NCBI RefSeq assembly: GCF_001424705.1
Contig: NZ_LMRA01000002.1
Span: 62,001 to 126,000, forward strand
Reading direction: 5' to 3'
Length of the DNA stretch: 64,000 nt
Source: Methylobacterium sp. Leaf465
Lineage (GTDB): Bacteria > Pseudomonadota > Alphaproteobacteria > Rhizobiales > Beijerinckiaceae
The notes beneath the pieces are model-generated. The model worked only from the letters and a program-made list of their open reading frames with translations. It did not search any database and was not told the origin of the DNA. Position 1 is the first letter of the stretch, and every line of letters begins with the position of its first letter. The position numbers were made by a program, and so were the translations under genes. Shown piece by piece: positions 58,168 through 64,000 of the stretch.

Positions 58168-58379
58168 GCCCGCACCAGGTCCTCGTAGCTGCGGACGCCC
58201 CGGCCCCAGACGATGGGCTCCCGCATCGACGCGGGGAACCGCGGGCAGGCTATGCGGAACAGCTTCCGAATCCTTGCAGACGCTGGGAAGATCCGCTTTC
58301 CGGCAGCTTGGTGGACGTAGACCTACGACTGCAACGGGTGGTTATCGGCCTGTCAGCTTTGGGGGGCGCGAATTGAGAA

Positions 58380-58439
58380 AGCGGACGCTTGCTTCGAAGT
58401 CACCGCGAGTTGGCTCGCAGCGAGCCGCAAGCCTCCGCT
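58380..58439 (-). terminator. Long imperfect hairpin after the monooxygenase gene
   Basis: AGCGGACGCTTGC (58380-58392) pairs with GCAAGCCTCCGCT (58427-58439), with one mismatch in the middle, and an inner stem GGCTCGC/GCGAGCC lies within. Read leftward it follows the stop of the gene ending at 58444 and is followed by TTTCTC, so it can act as terminator. On the + strand it is followed by CTTTT. Confidence 0.6.
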
Positions 58440-58443
58440 CTTT

Positions 58444-59841
58444 TCATGACGCGGCCAGCAAGGCCTCCGGCGTCCCGCGGCGGAAGACCGCTCCGGGATG
58501 GCTTGCCTTCAGGAGTGGGCCGCTGCCAGGGAAAAGCTTCTCGCGCAGTGTGCCCTCCGAATACTGAGTCTTGAAGGCGCCACGCGTCTGGAGTTCCGGC
58601 ACGACGAGGTCGACGAAAGCTTCCAGGGTTTCCGGCGCTACCGCGCGGGTCAGGTTGAAGCCGTCGGCGTCAGTGGCCTCGGCCCAGGCGACGAGTTCGT
58701 CGGCGACTTCCGAGGGCGCGCCGACGATGAAGGGCGCCCGGGCCCCGCGCGGGCCGAACGCGGCGAAGTCCGCCCGGGTGAAGGGCCGCTCCCCGGCCTG
58801 CGTCAGGGTCTCCACCAGGGACTGCATGGCGTTCGTCTGGACATAGGCGAGGCCCTCTTCGGGCCCAAGGGTCGAGAGGTCGATGCCGGTCCAGCCCGAG
58901 ACCAGGGCGAGCTGGCCCTCGACGTCGATGTAGCGCGCATACTCGTCGCGTAAGGACAGGGCCTCGGCGCGGGTCGGCGCCACGATCACCGTGGCGCCGA
59001 GGAACATGCGGATGTCGTAAGGGTCACGCCCGGCGGCGCGGGCCGCCTCGCGCAGGTCGCGCACGGCCTTGGCGGCGAGCGGCTTCGTCTGGCCGTTGAA
59101 GAACACGGCCTCGGCGTGGCGCCCCGCGAAGAGCTTGCCCCGCCGGGAGGTGCCCGCCTGGTAGAGCACCGGCGTGCGCTGGGGCGAGGGCTCGGCGAGG
59201 TGGCGGCCGTCGACGCGGTAGTAAGGACCGTCGTGCCGGATGCGGTGGACCCGTTCCGGATCGGTGAAGACGCCGCCGGCCCGGTCGCGCCGCACGGCGC
59301 CCGCCTCCCAGCTGCCCTCCCACAGCTTGTAGGCGGCCTCCAGAAAGTCGTCCCCCGCCTCGTAGCGGGTGTCGTGCGCCCGGGCCGTGTCCTGGCCCAT
59401 GCCGCGGGCGCCGCTCTCGAGATAGCCGGTGACGATGTTCCAGCCGACCCGGCCGCCGGTGAGGTGGTCGAGGGTCGTGATCCGGCGGACGAAGGGATAG
59501 GGGTGCTCGTAGGTCAGGTTGGCGGTGACGCCGAAACCAAGATGGCGCGTCGCCTGCGCCATGGCGGGCACCAGCAGGAACGGATCGAGATTGGGCGCCT
59601 GCGCGGCCCGCGCCAGGGCCGTGTCGGCGCTGCCGCCGTAGACGTCGTATTGCCCGAGCACGTCGGCGAGGAAAATTCCGTCGAAGAGGCCGCGCTCGGC
59701 GGTGCGCGCCAGATCGACCCAATAGTCGAGGCTGTTATAGGCGCTGCCGGTGTCGCGCGGATGCCGCCACAGGCCGGCCCAGGTATGGCCCGGCGAGGCC
59801 ATCTGGAAGGCGTTCAGCCGCAATTCTCGGCGCGTCGTCAT
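58444..59841 (-). CDS. NtaA/DszA-type FMN-dependent monooxygenase
   Basis: The 465-residue product is a luciferase-like (LLM class) flavin monooxygenase of the NtaA/SnaA/DszA/DmoA group. Group-specific blocks are LNAFQMASPGHTWAGLWRHP, GLFDGIFLADVLGQYDVYGG, LTGGRVGWNIVTGYLESGARG, YQAGTSRRGKLFAGRHAEAVFF and a C-terminal VPELQTRGAF. These enzymes use FMNH2 from a separate reductase to oxidise organosulfur or chelate compounds. It is divergent from the SfnB-type gene across a 264-bp control region. Confidence 0.88.
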   Translation of the reverse strand: MTTRRELRLNAFQMASPGHTWAGLWRHPRDTGSAYNSLDYWVDLARTAERGLFDGIFLADVLGQYDVYGGSADTALARAAQAPNLDPFLLVPAMAQATRHLGFGVTANLTYEHPYPFVRRITTLDHLTGGRVGWNIVTGYLESGARGMGQDTARAHDTRYEAGDDFLEAAYKLWEGSWEAGAVRRDRAGGVFTDPERVHRIRHDGPYYRVDGRHLAEPSPQRTPVLYQAGTSRRGKLFAGRHAEAVFFNGQTKPLAAKAVRDLREAARAAGRDPYDIRMFLGATVIVAPTRAEALSLRDEYARYIDVEGQLALVSGWTGIDLSTLGPEEGLAYVQTNAMQSLVETLTQAGERPFTRADFAAFGPRGARAPFIVGAPSEVADELVAWAEATDADGFNLTRAVAPETLEAFVDLVVPELQTRGAFKTQYSEGTLREKLFPGSGPLLKASHPGAVFRRGTPEALLAAS

Positions 59842-59900
59842 CGGAGGATCCGTCCGCAGGGTGGGAAGGTCAGGGTATTGGTCCCGTCCATCCGGTCAAC

Positions 59901-59912
59901 AAGAACGTTCTT
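59901..59912. promoter_or_regulatory. 12-bp perfect palindrome in the divergent control region
   Basis: AAGAACGTTCTT is a perfect dyad between the divergent organosulfur genes, 60 bases before the start of the leftward one. The region 59900-60040 is AT-rich for this genome. A regulator site is inferred; there is no regulator gene in the visible part of the cluster. Confidence 0.4.
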
Positions 59913-60105
59913 TTTCTCAAGGCCTTTGCAGGAGCAGGATCGTTCATTCATAGATGATCGAAGAGATATGCGTCCCAAACTGGTATGATATCACGGTATT
60001 ATCGGCATGAAGACTTGAGTTTTAAGCGATAATCCCGGATTCCAACGGCTGCCGCCGCGTCTGGTCCGTTGGTTCGGACGCGGCTCAGGACGGGATTGCA
60101 GGATC

Positions 60106-61323
60106 ATGTCGCAAACGGATGCGGGCTGGGGTGCCGGCCCGAGCGCTCGCTACGAGGACCTCGCCGCACGCTTCCGACCGGCCTTCGCCGAGATCCGTGC
60201 GACCGCCGTGGCCCGGGACGGCGAACGCCGGTTGCCGCATGCCGAGATCGGCTGGCTCAAGGAGGCGGGCTTCACCACCCTTCGGCTACCGGAAGCGGCG
60301 GGCGGGCACGGGGCGAGCCTGCCCGAACTGTTCAACCTACTGATCGAGCTCTCGCAGGGGGATTCCAACGTCACCAACGCGTTGCGTGCGCATTTCGGGT
60401 TCACCGAGGACGTGCTGTGCTCGACCTCGCCCGAATGGCGGGCGCGCTGGACCGCGCGGATCGCCGCGGGCCAGACCATCGGCAGCGGCGTCTCGGAGAC
60501 CGGGGAGGCCAAGGTCGGCCAGTTCGACACCATCCTCCGCCGGCGCGGGGCCGAGCGGGTCGTCGACGGCCGGAAGTTCTATACGACCGGCTCGCTCTTC
60601 GCAGACTTGATCCACCTCTCGGCCCAGGACGAGGACGGCGCGCCCGTGGTCGCGGCGGTCTCGACCCAGGCCCCGGGCGTTTCCATCGAGGACGACTGGG
60701 ACGGGTTCGGGCAGGCGCTGACGGCGAGCGGCACCGCGCATTTCACCGGGGTGGTGGTCGAGGCCGATTGGATCAAGCCGGACCCGGCGCGCTTCCCCTA
60801 CGCCATGGCGTTCTTCCAGCTCGTGCACCTCGCGACTCTTGCCGGCATCGGCCGGGCGGCGGCCGAGGACGTCGCCCGGCTGGTGGCCGAGCGACGGCGT
60901 GTCTACAGCCACGGCAATGCCGGGCGCACCGGCGACGACCCGCAGATCCAGGCGGTCGTCGGCCGCGTCCGGGGCAACGCCTACGCGGCCGGCGCCATCG
61001 TGCTGAAGGCGGCCGAGGCGGTGCAGCGGGTGTTCGAGGCCCGCCGCGACGGGGCCGATCCGACGGGCCCGGCCGCGCTCGCCGACGTCGAGGTCAACCA
61101 GGCGGTCACGGTAGTGACGAACCTCGTGCTGGAGGCCACCACCGGCCTGTTCGACGCGCTCGGCGCCTCGGCGGTGAAGGAGGGCCTGGGCCTCGACCGC
61201 TACTGGCGCAACGCCCGCACCATCGCCTCGCACAATCCGCGGATCTACCGCGACCGCATCGTCGGGGCCTTCGCGGTCAACGGCACCGCGCCGCCGCGCG
61301 AGTACCGCGTCGGTTCGGCCTGA
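60106..61323 (+). CDS. SfnB/DszC-type flavin-dependent sulfur acquisition oxidoreductase
   Basis: The 405-residue product has the acyl-CoA dehydrogenase fold: N-terminal helical domain (FRPAFAEIRATAVARDGERRLPHAEIGWLKEAGF), a middle beta domain (IGSGVSETGEAKVGQ, VDGRKFYTTGSLFADLIHLSA) and a C-terminal helical domain. The usual catalytic Glu is not obvious. The close is DRYWRNARTIASHNPRIYRDRIVG, typical of SfnB and DszC, which are flavin-dependent oxygenases in organosulfur use. The ATG at 60106 follows AGGATC. The next gene follows after 12 bases. Confidence 0.88.
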   Translation: MSQTDAGWGAGPSARYEDLAARFRPAFAEIRATAVARDGERRLPHAEIGWLKEAGFTTLRLPEAAGGHGASLPELFNLLIELSQGDSNVTNALRAHFGFTEDVLCSTSPEWRARWTARIAAGQTIGSGVSETGEAKVGQFDTILRRRGAERVVDGRKFYTTGSLFADLIHLSAQDEDGAPVVAAVSTQAPGVSIEDDWDGFGQALTASGTAHFTGVVVEADWIKPDPARFPYAMAFFQLVHLATLAGIGRAAAEDVARLVAERRRVYSHGNAGRTGDDPQIQAVVGRVRGNAYAAGAIVLKAAEAVQRVFEARRDGADPTGPAALADVEVNQAVTVVTNLVLEATTGLFDALGASAVKEGLGLDRYWRNARTIASHNPRIYRDRIVGAFAVNGTAPPREYRVGSA

Positions 61324-61335
61324 GGTCAGCCCGCG

Positions 61336-62700
61336 ATGCCGGCCCGCTCCGACCGCATGCGCCTCGGCGCCTTCCTGTATCCCGGCGGGCACCACGTCGC
61401 GGCCTGGCGGCACCCGTCCGCCCAGGCCGATGCCGGGGTCAACGCCGCGCATTACCGGCGGATCGCCAGGACGGCGGAGGCGGCGAAGTTCGACCTGATC
61501 TTCCTCGCCGACGGCGTCGCCGTCCGGGGCGAGGACATCGACGCCCTCAGCCGGACGGCGATCCGCTACGTCGGGCAGTTCGAGCCCCTGACCCTACTCT
61601 CCCACCTCGCGGCGGTGACCGAGCGGATCGGCCTCGTGGCCACGGCCTCCACCACCTACAATGAGCCGTTCCACGTCGCCCGCAAGTTCGCCTCCCTCGA
61701 CCACCTCAGCGAGGGCCGGGCCGGCTGGAACCTCGTGACCTCGGCCGATCCGCGCGAGGCTTGGAACTTCAGCCGCGAGAGCCACCTCGCCCATGGCCAC
61801 CGCTACGCCCGGGCGGAGGAATTCGTCGACGTGGTCCGCGGCCTGTGGGATTCCTACGCGGACGACGCCTTCGTGCGCGACCGGGACTCGGGTCGGTTCT
61901 TCGACCCGGACCGACTGCACCTCCTGGCCCACGAGGGCGCGCACTTCTCGGTGCGCGGGCCCCTCAACGTGCCACGCCCTCCGCAGGGCCACCCGGTCGT
62001 GGTGCAGGCCGGCTCCTCCGAGGCCGGCAAGGCACTGGCCGCCCGCACCGCCGAGATCGTCTTCACCGCGCAAGAGACCCTGGCAGACGCGACCGCCTTC
62101 TACGCCGACGTGAAGGGCCGCATGGCCGGCTTCGCGCGCGACCCCAACCATCTCAAGATCATGCCCGGCGCCTTCCCGGTCGTCGGGCGCACGGAGGGCG
62201 AGGCCCAGGACCGCTACGGGGCATTGCAGGACCTGATCCACCCCGTGGTCGGCCGCTCGCTGCTCGAACAGCTCGCCGGCGCCGACCTGTCGGCCTATCC
62301 GGACGACGCCCTGGTGCCCGACCTGCCCGAGACCGAGGGCGGCAAGAGCCGGCAGGCCCTGATGCTGACGCTGGCGCGGCGCGAGGGGCTGACCATCCGC
62401 GAGCTCTACCTGCGCATCGCCGGCGCTCGCGGGCACTGGACCCTGGTCGGCACCCCGGGCCAGATCGCCGACGCGCTGCAGGAGCATTTCGAGGCTCACG
62501 GCGCGGACGGCTTCAACATCATGCCGCCGACCCTACCCGGCGGCCTTGACGATTTCGCCACCCTGGTGATCCCCGAGCTCCAGCGCCGCGGCCTGTTCCG
62601 CACGGACTACGAGGGCCGCACCCTGCGCGAAAACCTCGGATTGCCGCGCCCGCCCCATCGCCACCCCGCCGCCGCGATCCGGGTGCCGGCCGCCCCGTGA
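61336..62700 (+). CDS. Second NtaA/DszA-type FMN monooxygenase
   Basis: The 454-residue LLM-class enzyme starts MPARSDRMRLGAFLYPGGHH. Blocks shared with the gene at 58444-59841 are FDLIFLADGVAVRGED, ASTTYNEPFHVARKFASLDHLSEGRAGWNLVTS, VVVQAGSSEAGKALAARTAEIVFTA and VIPELQRRGLFRTDY, but the two are clearly diverged. This cluster order is common where sulfonates, sulfones or dibenzothiophene-like compounds are used as sulfur source. Substrate not readable. Confidence 0.9.
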   Translation: MPARSDRMRLGAFLYPGGHHVAAWRHPSAQADAGVNAAHYRRIARTAEAAKFDLIFLADGVAVRGEDIDALSRTAIRYVGQFEPLTLLSHLAAVTERIGLVATASTTYNEPFHVARKFASLDHLSEGRAGWNLVTSADPREAWNFSRESHLAHGHRYARAEEFVDVVRGLWDSYADDAFVRDRDSGRFFDPDRLHLLAHEGAHFSVRGPLNVPRPPQGHPVVVQAGSSEAGKALAARTAEIVFTAQETLADATAFYADVKGRMAGFARDPNHLKIMPGAFPVVGRTEGEAQDRYGALQDLIHPVVGRSLLEQLAGADLSAYPDDALVPDLPETEGGKSRQALMLTLARREGLTIRELYLRIAGARGHWTLVGTPGQIADALQEHFEAHGADGFNIMPPTLPGGLDDFATLVIPELQRRGLFRTDYEGRTLRENLGLPRPPHRHPAAAIRVPAAP

Positions 62701-62735
62701 TTCCGTCCTCCTCCCCGCACCAGGACCCTGAGCCC

Positions 62736-63740
62736 ATGACGATCCGCCAGCGGCGCCGCCACGCCTCGCACACCCGCCGCACCCTCCTCGCCCTCGCCTG
62801 CGCGGCCCTCCTGCCGCTGGGCGCGGCCCGCCGAAGCGAGGCCGCCGAGGTGACGGAGGTTCGCCTCGACTGGGCGACCTACAACCCGGTCAGCCTCGTC
62901 CTGAAGGACAAGGGCTTCCTCGAATCCGCCCTGAAGGCGCGCGGCATCGCCGTGCGCTGGACGCAGTCGCTCGGCTCGAACAAGGCGCTCGAATTCCTGA
63001 ACGGCGGGGCCATCGACTTCGGCTCCTCGGCCGGGGCGGCCGCCCTGCTGGCGCGCATCAACGGCAACCCGGTCAAGGCGATCTACGCCTACTCGCAGCC
63101 CGAATGGACCGCCCTGGTAACCACGAAGGACAGCGGCATCCGGACGCCCGCGGACCTCAAGGGCAAGCGGATCGCGGTGACGCGGGGCACCGATCCGCAC
63201 ATCTTCCTCATCCGCGCCCTGCAGGGCGCCGGGCTCACCGAGAAGGACGCCAAGCTCGTCCTGCTCCAGCACGCCGACGGCCGCACCGCCCTGGAGCGCG
63301 GCGACGTCGACGCCTGGGCCGGCCTCGACCCGATGATGGCGGCCTCGGAGATCGAGGGCAGCACCCGTCTGTTCTTCCGGGACCCGGCCGCCAACACCTG
63401 GGGCGTCCTCGACGTGCGCGAGGATTTCGCCAAGGCCCATCCGGACCTCGTGAAGATCGTCATCGCCGCCTACGAGCAGGCGCGCACCTACGCGATCGCC
63501 AACCCGGAGGCCGTGACGCGCGCCCTGGTGGCCGCGACCAAGCTGCCCGAGGCCGTGATCGCCCGCCAGCTCGCCCGCACCGACCTGAGCCGGCCCGAGA
63601 TCGGCCGGGTCCAGGCCGAGAGCATCCGGGCGGCGGGCCTCGCATTGCAGCAGGCCGGCGTGATCCCGGCGGAGACCAACGTGGCCGCCGCCGTCGATGG
63701 GCTCATCGATCCCCGCTTCACCGCCGGATCCGAGCGGTGA
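62736..63740 (+). CDS. Aliphatic-sulfonate-type ABC transporter substrate-binding protein
   Basis: Start ATG at 62736 (MTIRQRRRHA); a GTG at 62697 overlapping the previous stop is an alternative. The signal peptide is LLALACAALLPLGAARRSEA. The mature protein has the SsuA/TauA-type core TEVRLDWATYNPVSLVLKDKG, TQSLGSNKALEFLNGGAIDFGSSAGAAALLARI and IRTPADLKGKRIAVTRGTDPHIFL. SsuA-like proteins capture sulfonates or related sulfur compounds in the periplasm. It overlaps the permease gene by GTGA. Confidence 0.9.
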   Translation: MTIRQRRRHASHTRRTLLALACAALLPLGAARRSEAAEVTEVRLDWATYNPVSLVLKDKGFLESALKARGIAVRWTQSLGSNKALEFLNGGAIDFGSSAGAAALLARINGNPVKAIYAYSQPEWTALVTTKDSGIRTPADLKGKRIAVTRGTDPHIFLIRALQGAGLTEKDAKLVLLQHADGRTALERGDVDAWAGLDPMMAASEIEGSTRLFFRDPAANTWGVLDVREDFAKAHPDLVKIVIAAYEQARTYAIANPEAVTRALVAATKLPEAVIARQLARTDLSRPEIGRVQAESIRAAGLALQQAGVIPAETNVAAAVDGLIDPRFTAGSER

Positions 63741-64000
63741 GCGCGGGAACCGCGTCCCCGCTCCTCGCGTCCGGCGCGGATGGCGACGGCGCCGCTCCGG
63801 CACCGGCCGGGCTGCACCCGTCCTGGCGACGGGATGCCGGGCGCACGGGCGGGCGCCTCGTCCTCGGAATCCTGATCCCCCTGGTCCTCGCCATCGGCTG
63901 GGAGCTCGCCATCCGGTCCGGCCTTACCCAGGGGCGGCTGCTGCCGCCGCCGAGCCGGGTCCTCGGGACGCTGCTGGCGCTGGCCCAATCCGGCGATCTC
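63737..64000 (+). CDS. ABC transporter permease (SsuC-like), N-terminal part
   Basis: The GTG at 63737 overlaps the stop of the substrate-binding gene. The 88 visible residues have a long Ala/Gly-rich N-terminus, a first transmembrane helix (LVLGILIPLVLAIGWELAI) and LPPPSRVLGTLLAL, the P-P-s-x-V motif typical of SsuC/TauC permeases just after the first helix. The gene runs off the right edge, and the ATPase gene is expected beyond it. Confidence 0.88.
   Translation, partial: MSAGTASPLLASGADGDGAAPAPAGLHPSWRRDAGRTGGRLVLGILIPLVLAIGWELAIRSGLTQGRLLPPPSRVLGTLLALAQSGDL

Noticed and set aside
57930-58376. 148-codon frame overlapping the end of the 57517-58167 gene
   Set aside because: Largely an out-of-frame shadow that continues into intergenic DNA; no start signal.

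Overview
The window looks like chromosomal DNA of a GC-rich alphaproteobacterium, most likely Methylobacterium or a close relative in the Hyphomicrobiales. Pointers are the very high GC content, a BA14K-type Gly-rich secreted protein, DUF1289 and DUF6101-like genes, a LexA box of the alphaproteobacterial form GTTC-N7-GTTC, and a TPP riboswitch directly ahead of thiC. Genus-level assignment is inference; no 16S or other marker lies in the window.

Layout. 1-4.3 kb: the end of a site-2 protease, two small unknown genes, a BA14K protein, then riboswitch-thiC. 4.3-7.3 kb: a TY-Chap-like gene and the SOS mutagenesis pair imuA-imuB with a perfect LexA box; imuB carries an in-frame 29-bp perfect palindrome. 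7.5-15 kb: collagen-like secreted protein, DjlA-like and AmpD-like genes, TerC, a flavoprotein, a glycine-zipper lipoprotein, a lone ureE with a very His-rich tail, and dusA. 15.2-18.4 kb: a large acid phosphatase (PAP2) fused to an autotransporter barrel. 18.5-28.4 kb: aspartic protease/DUF1289/cobS, divergent cobT, a histidine kinase, an IorA/IorB-type molybdenum hydroxylase, a UDG-family protein, pyrF and a TetR regulator.

28.6-36.4 kb is an assimilatory sulfate reduction locus: cysJ-cysI leftward, an Lrp/AsnC regulator, and cysH-cysD-cysN rightward. CysH has the cysteine pairs of an APS reductase and CysN has no fused kinase, so the route inferred is sulfate to APS to sulfite to sulfide without PAPS. 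Similar operator-like palindromes sit before cysJ and before cysH. Further sulfur/thiol genes follow: cysQ (42 kb), gshA (46.3 kb) and a TusA-like gene (48.3 kb).

36.6-49.3 kb holds housekeeping genes (aminotransferase, dehydrogenase, PfpI, cold-shock protein, ubiA, rsmE, NUDIX) among small Methylobacterium-type unknowns. 49.3-55.3 kb is an exopolysaccharide locus, all leftward: a WecB/TagA-type transferase, a Wzz/GumC chain-length protein and two glycosyltransferases, one a two-domain fusion.

At 55633-55679 lies a 47-nt fragment matching only the 3' half of a tRNA-Pro(CGG) gene. This is what remains when an element integrates into a tRNA gene. Its orientation predicts that the inserted DNA extends to the right, with the intact tRNA beyond the window. 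The first genes inside are an abortive-infection (Abi_C) protein and two genes I cannot assign. They are followed by an organosulfur-scavenging cluster (two DszA/NtaA-type flavin monooxygenases, an SfnB/DszC-type oxidoreductase, and an SsuA/SsuC-type ABC transporter that runs off the right edge).
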